Below, in pieces: positions 8,407-17,876 of a stretch of 64,000 bases of DNA. Positions within the stretch are counted from its first letter, which is position 1. Each line of letters starts with the position of its first letter. The position numbers were made by a program, and so were the translations under genes. The stretch spans positions 682,001 through 746,000 of the forward strand of contig NC_012996.1 of the NCBI RefSeq assembly GCF_000026365.1, in the 5' to 3' direction. The stretch is from Zygosaccharomyces rouxii (Eukaryota; Ascomycota; Saccharomycetes; Saccharomycetales; Saccharomycetaceae). Under the pieces are notes generated by a model. That model did no database searches. It saw nothing but the letters and a program-made list of their open reading frames with translations, and had not been told where the DNA came from.

Positions 8407-11211
8407 CTATATGACGGTGTCGTTAGAAACCTTAGGAGTTTCATCAACGCTGTCCTTCTTTTTTGATTTTTTGCTTGATGAATGCTTCTTTTTTTTCTTG
8501 CTCGACTTTTTCTTCTTGATAATTATCGTTTCCTCATCATTCTCGCCATTTTCTAAAGTTTCATTGGCTTCTAACTGTTGAGTTTCGAATTTTCTTCTTA
8601 ATCTCTCCAACTCGTCTTGTTCCCCAGAGGTACTTTGACGCCTTGCATCTGAGGTTCCATCATGCGACGGCGAAACTAAGGGTTTCGAGAAATCAAACTT
8701 CTCCAATTTTGTGGGCATTCTTAGACTAATCTTGCCTCTGGAAGATGATGCATTTGTAGGTAAAGATTGTATACTAAGTGTTGGTGATTGGGGTTTATTT
8801 TCCACTACAACCTCATCCGAAAGCACATGTACTCTCTTCTTATGCTTCTTTTTACTCTTTCTTTTCCTCTCAGTTTCATCTTCAGTTCCATTGGTATTTT
8901 TATTCAATCTAATTAAATGAGCCTCTGGTTCATCCGCTTCTCTGTGGGAGAAATCTAACAACTGGGTACTTGCTTTACTTGTACGATCATTATTTTGAGA
9001 TAGATAGAACGGATTAGATTCTCTTTCCGCTCTTTTGCGTGATTCTAATTCTTCATTATCCAACACATTTGGTTCCTCACTATTAGCCTTCGATTCGTCG
9101 GGTACATCGTAATCTTGGTTTTGGTAACTGGCACTACTGCTGTCATCAATCAATAATAAGTCCTCGGAAAATAGACCTTCATCATTTTCATTTTCTTCTT
9201 GATTTAAAACAGCTTGTAGTTCTTCTTCTGTTAAAAATGGAGTCTCACAATCTACTGAAATGCAGGACTGAAGTTTCTGCTGAGTGCCTTGAGAGATTGG
9301 TTTTAACTCGTAGCTGTTGAAAAAGCTAGGCAAGATATCAGTCAACAATAGTGGTAGTCCTTCTGTATCCTGTTCCATTGCTTCAGAAGCAAGTTTCAAA
9401 AATTCCATACATTGCACCGCTCGTTCTTGAACTTCAAAGGCCTTAGAGTAGCAGAGAGGCTCAAAATGTGAAAGCAGATCTGACAAAACAGATTTCACCC
9501 TTTCTGGATCAATATCCGTGGACCTATTACACCAATTGCTGAAAATCTTTAAAAGGGAAGGAATCAGGATTATCTCCACGTCTGCAGGGTAGTATTTCCT
9601 CCTCTGAAAAACAAGATTGATCAGATCATCGCCGTTTTCAATAAACGATGAAAATTCACCGAGAGACCAGAAGCAATCCTTCAGAATACTGGGTAAATGG
9701 TTATTAATCTCTTCGTTGTACAACACTTTTATTATTGTTGTCATTGTAATTTCTCTCATACTAGGGACTTTGATCATTATGTTTCGGAGTTGTTCACCTA
9801 CTCTGTACCCCAAGGATTTATCACTGAGATCTTGGGATAGAATTGCCAAATCCCATAGAACAGCGTTGTACCATTCGAAATCATTGAGGTTGGCAAAATT
9901 GTCCATAGAGCAAATGTGTATTACTGCATTAACCATTTTTATCTTGTACTGTTCTGGAATGAAAATGGGAATTTCTCTGGTGGTTTCGAATCCACCTACC
10001 TGCAATAGTACGACATCTTGATCAACAAATTGTTTCAATAGTACTAATACAATATTTTGTAAATTGTCCTCGTCCACAATACCCTCTATAAGCTCAATCG
10101 CCTTTGATCTAATTGAAACATCCACATCGTTAAGAAGACGCATGACTAATTTATCAAATTGAGATATGAATGCAGTGTTAATTTTACCAATTTTGTAAAA
10201 GAGAACACAACTAATGTACCTTAAATTTGGATCGGATGAATCACAAAATGTATGTAATCGATCCAAACATTGCATTGCCACATCATAATCGTCTTCTTCT
10301 AACATGTGTCCTTTGACAATACAGTTAATCGATTCGTAAAGTACAGAAGTCGCCGTCGTAGAATCCATTAGTTCTAGAATCTTGGGTAAAAGTCTTGGTC
10401 TCAACTTAGGTTCTACTTTTGAAAGGTTGGTGAATAATTTCAACAGTCTAATAATAATCCAGTTATTTGATATTGTCACTAAAATTTCATACAATAGTGG
10501 AGAAAGTTGAATAAAAGGTTGGGGATTTTTTTTAGAAAGCTCACAGATGACACTGACTGCAGCTGAAACAACGGAAGTGTCATCGTCCTCCAACTTTGCG
10601 GCAAACTTGTCGAAATTATCCCTTAGCGCCTCTGGGAACTGTAAAAATACTTTAAACAGGGCGGTAATGGCTTTTTTACGAATGTATGGCCTCGAACTGT
10701 TTAACATGGTGAAAAGGTCATCACAGATGTCAGCTGCTAAAGGAGGTGTTATAATTGTAGATAATCCACTTAATGCAATGCCCACTTTAACCACGTCGTC
10801 TGTACCTGTGTATTTGAGATCTTTTTTCATTAAATTCGTTGCTAACATTAAAATATCAGGATCCTTGTAAAACGATTGTGATGCCGCCAAATATCCTACA
10901 CGTTTCTGCTGCAATTTAGAGCTGCTCATGACTTCTAAGATGTGGAAATTTGCCCATGACATATCGAAACCATACATCTCTAAATATGTCAGTTTTAAAA
11001 CAGCATTGGTCTTTAGATTAAAATCAGGAGAATTAGCCTCTTCACGACATTCACTAAGGGCTTGGGCTAGAAAATGGTTCAGCTTCTCTGGTGTTTCATT
11101 ATTGGCACGTATACCCTTGATCAAATCCTTCAAGGATTTCTCGAAGAAAATACCAAATGGCCTTAACCTCTGTTTAACGTCCTCATTGGTTGGTGCATAC
11201 AAAGATGACAT
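8407..11211 (-). CDS. APL5: AP-3 adaptor complex delta subunit
   Basis: 934 residues, against 932 in S. cerevisiae. Apl5 is the large delta subunit of AP-3, which sorts cargo such as alkaline phosphatase from Golgi to vacuole. The N-terminal about 600 residues are an alpha-solenoid adaptin trunk (FEKSLKDLIKGIRANNETPEKLNHFLAQALSECREE; KTNAVLKLTYLEMYGFDMSWANFHILEVMSSSKLQQKRVGYLAAS). The C-terminal third is a charged, disordered hinge with lysine-rich blocks (KRKSKKKHKKR, KKKKSSKKKKKHSSSKKSKKK), typical of yeast delta-adaptin. The gene is divergent from KXD1 across about 205 bases. KXD1 also acts in endosomal traffic, but co-regulation is only an inference. Confidence 0.95.
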   Translation of the reverse strand: MSSLYAPTNEDVKQRLRPFGIFFEKSLKDLIKGIRANNETPEKLNHFLAQALSECREEANSPDFNLKTNAVLKLTYLEMYGFDMSWANFHILEVMSSSKLQQKRVGYLAASQSFYKDPDILMLATNLMKKDLKYTGTDDVVKVGIALSGLSTIITPPLAADICDDLFTMLNSSRPYIRKKAITALFKVFLQFPEALRDNFDKFAAKLEDDDTSVVSAAVSVICELSKKNPQPFIQLSPLLYEILVTISNNWIIIRLLKLFTNLSKVEPKLRPRLLPKILELMDSTTATSVLYESINCIVKGHMLEEDDYDVAMQCLDRLHTFCDSSDPNLRYISCVLFYKIGKINTAFISQFDKLVMRLLNDVDVSIRSKAIELIEGIVDEDNLQNIVLVLLKQFVDQDVVLLQVGGFETTREIPIFIPEQYKIKMVNAVIHICSMDNFANLNDFEWYNAVLWDLAILSQDLSDKSLGYRVGEQLRNIMIKVPSMREITMTTIIKVLYNEEINNHLPSILKDCFWSLGEFSSFIENGDDLINLVFQRRKYYPADVEIILIPSLLKIFSNWCNRSTDIDPERVKSVLSDLLSHFEPLCYSKAFEVQERAVQCMEFLKLASEAMEQDTEGLPLLLTDILPSFFNSYELKPISQGTQQKLQSCISVDCETPFLTEEELQAVLNQEENENDEGLFSEDLLLIDDSSSASYQNQDYDVPDESKANSEEPNVLDNEELESRKRAERESNPFYLSQNNDRTSKASTQLLDFSHREADEPEAHLIRLNKNTNGTEDETERKRKSKKKHKKRVHVLSDEVVVENKPQSPTLSIQSLPTNASSSRGKISLRMPTKLEKFDFSKPLVSPSHDGTSDARRQSTSGEQDELERLRRKFETQQLEANETLENGENDEETIIIKKKKSSKKKKKHSSSKKSKKKDSVDETPKVSNDTVI

Positions 11212-11416
11212 AGCGCCAAGCTGACGATGGGAATCAGCACAATTTTCCTCTTGCCAATTGTTTCTTTTCTATATATTTCTAATAGTAACCTAGAAGGAAC
11301 TTTGACGTCTTGTTTAACCTTGACTTGAACCTTCAACAAATCGTCTAGTACGTATACATAAAGGTGAAAGGCTCTACGAAATATAACAGAAAGGAGGGTC
11401 CTATCATAGTCTGAGT

Positions 11417-12004
11417 ATGGATGACAGTAGTAGTGAGGCTAGAGCTGGAATTGAAAACGATACTACTGTGAGGTCAAGAAGTCCCAGCGTAGATTCGCAG
11501 TCATATGCGATTCCGATGCCCGAAGAGATTGAAGAACAGCTAAGCGAAGAATCAAGTTCGTTTGATGATTCTAATTCTGTGGAATCCAATGAGGATCAAA
11601 TCCTGGGTAGAGCTTTGCCAGAAAGTGGACAACATGCGTTTTCTCAAGATTCACAAGAGTTTGAGCCGATGTTAGACGTTTCTAAACACATATTTGATTC
11701 ATTGATGCAGGCCATCGATTCAGCTGATTTTTCTGAGGCCATATCATTGCAGACCAAGACATCAGCGGTGATTAATTCTAAGAGTACGGAATTAAAGCAA
11801 TTGATTGATGAGACTAAAGTAAGATTTAGTCAGTTTAAGGAAAGGTTTGAAAAAGGTTCACTAACCGCTAAGAATATTCGAGGCAATTTACGTTACTCTA
11901 AGGATAAAATTGAAAAGATTAACGCATTGGTACGGACCAGTTATCCAATTGAGTTTAATGAGGCAAGAGAAAAAATACTAGAGCGTCCGTTAGATGATCA
12001 TTAA
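11417..12004 (+). CDS. KXD1: Kxd1, BLOC-1 complex subunit
   Basis: 195 residues. Kxd1 is a subunit of yeast BLOC-1, which works in endosome maturation and Rab5 control. The N-terminal half is acidic and serine-rich (EEQLSEESSSFDD). The C-terminal half (from about residue 85) is a predicted coiled coil, FEPMLDVSKHIFDSLMQAIDSADFSEAISLQTKTSAVINSKSTELKQLI and onward, matching the KxDL-type family. S. cerevisiae Kxd1 (YGL079W) is 218 residues. The placement between APL5 and OXR1 combines chromosome VII and XVI neighbours. Identification relies on the coiled-coil region plus synteny. Confidence 0.85.
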   Translation: MDDSSSEARAGIENDTTVRSRSPSVDSQSYAIPMPEEIEEQLSEESSSFDDSNSVESNEDQILGRALPESGQHAFSQDSQEFEPMLDVSKHIFDSLMQAIDSADFSEAISLQTKTSAVINSKSTELKQLIDETKVRFSQFKERFEKGSLTAKNIRGNLRYSKDKIEKINALVRTSYPIEFNEAREKILERPLDDH

Positions 12005-12034
12005 TGATGGTGGTGATTATTCACTGTATATAAT

Positions 12035-12820
12035 TTACCCAACTTTCCATACTTCCAAGGCAGTGATATGGAATTTATTACCTTCTCGACTCAGCACATC
12101 GTTACCATAAGTTAAACTTGGATTTGATACACCGTGAAATAGATTATCATCACACCAAAGTCCATAGTGACCATCACCAGCTCCCATTGAAAGAAAATCC
12201 GACTGACAGTAAATGGCAAATTCGTTTAGTCCTGTGAATGGGTAACCTCTGAATTGCCATTTGTGTTCATTACCGTTTTCAATATTAGTCTTTGTTTTAC
12301 CATCACAACCAATAGTTAAATTCGGCACTTTTTCCATTTTCCAAAGAAAACATTCGCCATTTCCATAGTATCTTCTATCACTTGTTGGATGGAATGGTTC
12401 ATTACTATACGCTCCAAAAATTCCCTGCTTACTATCCTTAATTACAAGCACATAGCCAACTCTCATTGGTGATTTACTCTTGGGTGTTACATTATGATAA
12501 AGCGATTGTAAAGAGGATCCATGTTGTTCCAAACTGTACAGTAGGTTCCAATCCGTGTAAAGTTGTATTCTAGTAGGCATTAATGTTCTAATTTCATCAC
12601 ACATTTCGGGCGTTAATAGTCTTCTCTTCGTACCAGGAGAATATCCATTGAGCGTAATAGGTGGTAGCACATCTTCATCATTATCAAGGTTATTCTTTAA
12701 ATTTGGTTCGGTAGCATGAGTATTGATATTCTTAGATGGACCACCACCATTATTACGGCTCTTTAAAGTATCGTAATTGCTCTGTGACCAAGATTTCTTT
12801 AGACGACTAAAGGCTCCCAT
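12035..12820 (-). CDS. OXR1: Oxr1, TLDc-domain protein
   Basis: 261 residues, against 273 in S. cerevisiae. Oxr1 is a TLDc protein linked to oxidative stress resistance and, in yeast, to disassembly of the vacuolar V-ATPase. The TLDc domain fills residues about 70-260: LLTPEMCDEIRTLMPTRIQLYTDWNLLYSLEQHGSSLQSLYHN, then VIKDSKQGIFGAYSNEPFHP, GNGECFLWKM, and the end NKFHITALEVWKVG. The short N-terminus is basic and disordered. It converges with KXD1, with 30 bases between stops. It corresponds to YPL196W. Confidence 0.93.
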   Translation of the reverse strand: MGAFSRLKKSWSQSNYDTLKSRNNGGGPSKNINTHATEPNLKNNLDNDEDVLPPITLNGYSPGTKRRLLTPEMCDEIRTLMPTRIQLYTDWNLLYSLEQHGSSLQSLYHNVTPKSKSPMRVGYVLVIKDSKQGIFGAYSNEPFHPTSDRRYYGNGECFLWKMEKVPNLTIGCDGKTKTNIENGNEHKWQFRGYPFTGLNEFAIYCQSDFLSMGAGDGHYGLWCDDNLFHGVSNPSLTYGNDVLSREGNKFHITALEVWKVG

Positions 12821-13126
12821 TGTTCCTAAGGGCTGGCTATCAATCTCAGACGGAAACTTTTGAAGTTAAAGTTGATAAACACATCTAGTAGATCACCCTT
12901 TGTATTATCAGTAGTAATGTTGAAATGACCTGACTTGTTGAACTCCAGACTCGTTTCCGATGACTGAGCTTTACGACGTCACAAAATGATTGACGCTGCT
13001 AAAATGATAAAATAAAATAACCTAAAATAATACAAGATGAATGTTTGTCATGTTTTGCTAAAACTGTCTCTTGGAATTCATTTCTCTTTCATTTTATAAT
13101 GTACAAAAGATTTTCTTTTCTATATT
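12821..13126. other. Intergenic, OXR1 promoter and DBP3 3' flank
   Basis: 306 AT-rich bases between two minus-strand genes. A CRE-like ACGTCA core lies near 12976. I see no RNA gene. Confidence 0.5.
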
Positions 13127-14746
13127 TTAGTCGAATGTAACCTTCTTCGGTTTCTTAGACATATCGACATCTTTGAAAAAGGCACCGTATGCACCGTGTT
13201 CCTTTCTTTTAGTATGGGTACCGAATTTCTTTAACTCTTCTGGAACTGGTTGGTTTGCACCGTTCAAAACGTTTACTAGGGCACCTGCTAGATGTTTCTC
13301 ATTATCTGTAAACAGTGTGTGAGCGGTACCGGTTTGACCAGCTCTACCGGTTCTACCAATTCTGTGCACATAATCTTCCACAGTCAAGGGGAAGGTTAAA
13401 TTTATCACGGTCTTGACGTTAGGAATATCTAAACCTCTTGCAGCAACATCAGTGGCCAATAATAAATTTGACTTACCAGCTTTGAAGTCGTTTAAAGCGC
13501 TAGTTCTTTGTTGTTGAGATAAATCACCATGGATTGCCGCGACATCATAGCCGTTGTACTTCAAATTGTTCTCTACACGAGAAGCTTCTTTCTTGTAAAG
13601 AGCAAATATTAACACTTTGTCGTCCTTTTTAGCACCAGATTGGTATTTTCTCAACAATTCCAGTAGTTTTCTATCCTTCTGTCTAGGTTCAATAACTTCC
13701 ACAATTTGTGTGATTCTCTTGTTGGCAGAAAGTTCATCCCTGTTACCAATGGAGACCTTTACAGGATCTCTCATAAATGTGGAAGCCAGCTCACGAACTT
13801 CTTTAGGCCAGGTAGCGGTAAACATCAAAGTTTGTCTGTCTCTAGAATTAGTCTGATTGATGATATTTTTAATATCTTCTTCGAACCCCTTTTCTAACAT
13901 TCTATCAGCTTCATCAAGAACCAAATATTGAACTTGAGAAAGATCAACAGATTGCTCATTGATTAAATCCAATAATCTACCTGGCGTGGCAACTACAACT
14001 TGAGAATTTCTAAGCTGATTTCTCTGTTCTTGCTTAGGCACACCACCATAGACGCAGCAACATTCTAGACCCACTTTGTTTGTTAGAATAATTAAATTGT
14101 CATAAGTTTGAGATGCCAATTCTCTAGTTGGGGAAATCACCAGTACTTTAACACTCTTTCTTTTAGCATCACCATTTGAGACTAATTGATCAATGGCAGG
14201 AACACCAAATGCAAAAGTCTTACCCGAACCTGTTTCTGCAACACCAATAACATCCCTACCAGATAACAAATATGGCCAAGATACCGATTGAATGGGTGTT
14301 GGTTTAGGAAATTTAGAAATTTCAGATTGAATCTCAGGTTTTAATGAAAGGTGTGAAAATGATAGAAGTGGACGTAGATTATACTTTTGAGAATCTTCAA
14401 CGCTGACTTCATTCTCTTTGTAAAATGAATCGATATCGCTTTGAGGAACGTTTGCTAAATCTTTACTCTGCTGATAACCGCCAATAACAACATTTTCCTC
14501 TTCATTTTCTTTCTCCTCCTTTACTTCTTCTTTTTCGATTTTAGAATCTTTGTTGGATTCCTTTTCCTTCTTCTTTTCCTTCTTTTCCTTCTTTTCTTTC
14601 TTTTCCTTCTTTTCCTTCTTATCTTTCTTCTCTTTCTTGTCCTTCTTCACCTTATGTTCCTTCTTATCGCTCTTATGTTTCTTAGTGTCGACGTTGGAAT
14701 CATCTTCTGAAACTCTTTTCTTATCCTTTAGCTCTTTCTTCGACAT
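13127..14746 (-). CDS. DBP3: Dbp3 DEAD-box RNA helicase, 60S ribosome biogenesis
   Basis: 539 residues. Dbp3 is a nucleolar ATP-dependent RNA helicase needed for efficient ITS1 processing at site A3 in pre-rRNA. The N-terminal about 90 residues are almost pure Lys/Glu/Asp repeats ([14 protein letters not shown]). The helicase motifs follow in order: PTPIQ (Q motif), AETGSGKT (I), PTRELA (Ia), TPGR (Ib), DEAD (II), TAT in the motif III position where SAT is usual, ARGLD (V) and [10 protein letters not shown] (VI). Length is close to S. cerevisiae Dbp3 (523). A PAC box and an RRPE element lie about 90-115 bases upstream, the usual pair of ribosome biogenesis promoters. Confidence 0.97.
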   Translation of the reverse strand: MSKKELKDKKRVSEDDSNVDTKKHKSDKKEHKVKKDKKEKKDKKEKKEKKEKKEKKEKKKEKESNKDSKIEKEEVKEEKENEEENVVIGGYQQSKDLANVPQSDIDSFYKENEVSVEDSQKYNLRPLLSFSHLSLKPEIQSEISKFPKPTPIQSVSWPYLLSGRDVIGVAETGSGKTFAFGVPAIDQLVSNGDAKRKSVKVLVISPTRELASQTYDNLIILTNKVGLECCCVYGGVPKQEQRNQLRNSQVVVATPGRLLDLINEQSVDLSQVQYLVLDEADRMLEKGFEEDIKNIINQTNSRDRQTLMFTATWPKEVRELASTFMRDPVKVSIGNRDELSANKRITQIVEVIEPRQKDRKLLELLRKYQSGAKKDDKVLIFALYKKEASRVENNLKYNGYDVAAIHGDLSQQQRTSALNDFKAGKSNLLLATDVAARGLDIPNVKTVINLTFPLTVEDYVHRIGRTGRAGQTGTAHTLFTDNEKHLAGALVNVLNGANQPVPEELKKFGTHTKRKEHGAYGAFFKDVDMSKKPKKVTFD

Positions 14747-14837
14747 TTTGAACTCTTCTACAGGTATATCAAAGGCTCTACTATTGACTCTTTGATCTTC
14801 AAGAGTTTAATCCTTGTTATTTAGTATGTTGGAAGAT

Positions 14838-14861
14838 CGATGAGATGAGCTGAAAATTTTT
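14838..14861 (+). promoter_or_regulatory. PAC box plus RRPE element before DBP3
   Basis: CGATGAGATGAGC at 14838-14850 fits the PAC consensus, and TGAAAATTTTT at 14851-14861 fits the RRPE consensus bound by Stb3. The two abut directly, an arrangement typical of yeast ribosome biogenesis genes such as DBP3. Confidence 0.8.
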
Positions 14862-15177
14862 CTAATCCTCGAGGAATGAAAAATAAACATCAAAATCAAA
14901 ATCAATAATAAAAAAAAAAAAAATTAAGAACACATATTTACGAAATAATTAATTATTTATATGACCCAACAAGACCAATGCCCAGGAGTGTAGTTTTTAT
15001 GATGTATTTATACATTTATCTCTATCAGATCCGAAATGAATTTGTTGAAGAAAAAATCCAATGCACAATATCCTTAAATAATTGACTTACAGCGCTTATT
15101 CTTGATAATGTTCCGCATCTCTTGATTTACCTTTACTTTACAGGAACGTCATATAGGAAATGCAAAGTAAAATTCTA
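14862..15177. other. Intergenic, DBP3 upstream and HNM1 3' flank
   Basis: About 316 bases beyond the PAC/RRPE pair, including an A13 run near 14911-14923 that could exclude nucleosomes from the DBP3 promoter. Otherwise nothing recognised. Confidence 0.5.
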
Positions 15178-16887
15178 TCATTTAGTGGATTTTTCAATAA
15201 AGTCCATATGTTGAGGAGTCGTGGCGATAACTGAAGAATGGGTTCGACTATCATCTGTTCCATCGTATTCATCGAAACCTTCGTTTGAGATCTCTTGTGC
15301 TACAGTTTGTTCATCATCATCATCATCATGTGTGTGAAAATCCTTGCTTGCCCAGAACTTCCAATAGATTAAACTGTATAAGAAATAACCAACAATGACC
15401 ACAGAAACATAGTTCATATTATCTTTATTCACTGGATAATCTGGTGGGAAACTGAAGAATACCAAACAGAAGACAGTCCATAACAATAGGGCAATGTTAC
15501 AAAACAAGCCAAATTTACCGAACCAAAATGGACCATGGGCAATTTGACGCTTCTTCATTAAAAGACAAATGACTGGAATAGAATATGATAGTAGCAAAAA
15601 TGCAATACACGCAGTGATCAAAGAATTGAAAGCTGTACTCGATGCCAAATAAAGAAAACCAATGATAGCAACCCAAACACATGACATTAGATGAGCGTTT
15701 AATGGAACACCCATACGAGAATTCACCTTTGACCACAAACCTGCAAATGGTAAACCTCCATCTCTAGAAAACGACCAGCACAATCTAGACTGCCAAGTGT
15801 GACTTGCAATCACACAACCAAATGAAGTGAATAAAATTAAACATCCAAGCACAATGGCACCCGCTTTACTATTCAATGCTTGTTCGTAAATGACTAAAAC
15901 TGGGAATCCACCAGTATTATTGAGCACAGATGGTAAATCACGAATACTAAAGAAAAGTGAAATAACATAACAGAAAGACGTGATGAAACCAATTGCAATA
16001 GTCCCTAAAATGGCAGTCGGTATAATTGTTTCAGGTTTTTCCACTTCAAATGCCATATGAGTTGCACAATCTAAACATGAAAATGACCATGCTGGATTAA
16101 TTAAACCAACGATAAATGCAATTCCACCACTTGACCAACCAGTCTCATTATAAAAATGAGAAAAGACAAATTTTGCAGAATTAAAATGACCACTTGAACA
16201 TGCTAAAACTGTAATTGTAATTACAATGAATGAGAGCAAAGAAATGTACAATGATGAAGATGCAATTAACGGTAAGGATTTACCGTAGCAGTTAAATTGC
16301 ATTAGGAAAAAATGTAAAATTAGATAGGTGACAAAAACTTGCCACCTCTTTGGTGTAAAATCTTCATGTGTCAATTGATACATAGCGACCAGCTCACTTG
16401 CCACTGAAAGTGTCGTCGATGCACTGGTGAAAATGGCACCAGCGTATGCAAACGATCCACACATGTAGGCTGCAAATCTCTTATGCTTAGGTGGAGCTAA
16501 CTTCAACGACCACCAAAATTGACCACCTGCATGTGGGTATGCAGACGTCAGTTCACCTAAACTTACCCCAATTGTAATGGAAATTAATGAAATGAGAATA
16601 ATACCATAGATCACTAACAAGGGACCACCAGAAGATAGACCTGTAACTAATGATGCGGAAATACCAAACCAGGAATTGGTTAGACCAAATCCAACACCAA
16701 GAATTGACCAAAGGGAAAAGGATTTTCTCAAAACAACTTCTTCGCTACCACCGCTACCACTTTCATCATCATATTTATCCATATCATTTTTATCCATAGA
16801 AAGCTCCTCGTTAGGAGCTTCGTAAAATTCTCTTTTGTGTATCTCGGATTGAGAGGAGCGTTGTTGAAACTCGCCGCTTGTGCTCAT
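15178..16887 (-). CDS. HNM1: Hnm1 choline/ethanolamine permease
   Basis: 569 residues, against 563 in S. cerevisiae. Hnm1 is the plasma membrane transporter for choline and ethanolamine, of the amino acid-polyamine-organocation superfamily. After an acidic 55-residue N-terminus come about twelve membrane helices, beginning RKSFSLWSILGVGFGLTNSWFGISASLVTGL, with the family signature SYPHAGGQFWW-like region (SAYPHAGGQFWWSLKLAPPKHKRFAAYMCG). The C-terminal tail is acidic, with HTHDDDDDEQ. Three CATGTGAA boxes upstream fit Ino2/Ino4 control, matching the known repression of HNM1 by inositol and choline. The neighbours DBP3 and RPL7 are also its neighbours on S. cerevisiae chromosome VII. Confidence 0.94.
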   Translation of the reverse strand: MSTSGEFQQRSSQSEIHKREFYEAPNEELSMDKNDMDKYDDESGSGGSEEVVLRKSFSLWSILGVGFGLTNSWFGISASLVTGLSSGGPLLVIYGIILISLISITIGVSLGELTSAYPHAGGQFWWSLKLAPPKHKRFAAYMCGSFAYAGAIFTSASTTLSVASELVAMYQLTHEDFTPKRWQVFVTYLILHFFLMQFNCYGKSLPLIASSSLYISLLSFIVITITVLACSSGHFNSAKFVFSHFYNETGWSSGGIAFIVGLINPAWSFSCLDCATHMAFEVEKPETIIPTAILGTIAIGFITSFCYVISLFFSIRDLPSVLNNTGGFPVLVIYEQALNSKAGAIVLGCLILFTSFGCVIASHTWQSRLCWSFSRDGGLPFAGLWSKVNSRMGVPLNAHLMSCVWVAIIGFLYLASSTAFNSLITACIAFLLLSYSIPVICLLMKKRQIAHGPFWFGKFGLFCNIALLLWTVFCLVFFSFPPDYPVNKDNMNYVSVVIVGYFLYSLIYWKFWASKDFHTHDDDDDEQTVAQEISNEGFDEYDGTDDSRTHSSVIATTPQHMDFIEKSTK

Positions 16888-17876
16888 TATTTTATCCTCT
16901 CTATCAATCTATCAGCTTTGATTCGATTATCTTAACAGTGCTGGTAATGGTCACGGAAATTACTAGTCACTGTCGCTTTAAATGCAATACTACTATTTCT
17001 GTTACTCTCTGTTTGTAGATACAGATGCACCATACACTAGATAACTATTGATACGCCTACAGCAATCAAGGCATACAGACCGATAAATGTCCAACCAAAA
17101 AAATGTCGCAGAGAATACAATCTGTGGTCGAAACTCTAATGTTTCTTGTTAGAATACTGTTTTTGATTAATTGTCCTATAGGATTATAGGAGGATATCGT
17201 AACTACAGCTCTAAATGATCAGTTACTTATAAGAAGTATGCCTGGCGCGCTTCTTAACTCTTTTATATTACAACCAGTCTTACCGTACCATGTGAAGAAA
17301 GAATCTTGAAGAATAATAGGCTTGAAAAAAAAAAAGATTTTGCTAATAGATTTCCATGTGAAAGTTGAGAACTTTTTGACGGCCAATTAGAGCATGTGAA
17401 CTTTTTAAAGGAACCAACAAAAAGCCGAAAGAAACGAAGTAGTTCCGTTGATAGTGATGTACATTCCTATCATTGAAGACGACAACAATGGACATTGTGC
17501 CAAGAGGGAAATTATCGCGGTGAGTGGGACTCCTTCTAGAAACAAATACTTTAAAATTCTATTTGTTCCCTATTTTGGAATACTCCCGCATTCTAAAAGC
17601 TTATTATACTATTATGTTGTACTGCCCTTGCTGGCGTTTATTACGCTATATGACTTAATGCACATAATTGCAGAGTATATTTATTGTACCATTAAGTCAG
17701 TACGCTAGGAAAGGTTCCAATGCTTATTATTTTTTCATAATATATTATACTTTCATATGATTTACATTACTTTACAAGAACGTTTCGTTTTCCATCGTTT
17801 CCATAATATTACAAATGAGAACAGTTGACTCTACACAGGGGTAAATAAAATACAAAACTGTTCAACCAGTTGTTGC
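16888..17876. other. Intergenic, HNM1 promoter and RPL7 3' flank
   Basis: 989 bases without a supported gene. Besides the three CATGTGAA boxes, an 83-codon frame from ATG 17457 is open but has no recognisable similarity. The 3' part next to RPL7 is AT-rich. Confidence 0.5.
17289..17400 (+). promoter_or_regulatory. Three Ino2/Ino4-type boxes before HNM1
   Basis: CATGTGAA occurs at 17289-17296, 17355-17363 (as CATGTGAAA) and 17393-17400. The inositol/choline-responsive element consensus is CATGTGAAAT. The sites lie 400-510 bases upstream of the HNM1 start, all in the same orientation. Confidence 0.65.

Noticed and set aside
17457..17708. An 83-codon frame from ATG on the + strand with a hydrophobic end, between HNM1 and RPL7.
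   Set aside because: It shows no family features, overlaps promoter sequence, and frames of this length are common in a 1 kb AT-rich spacer.
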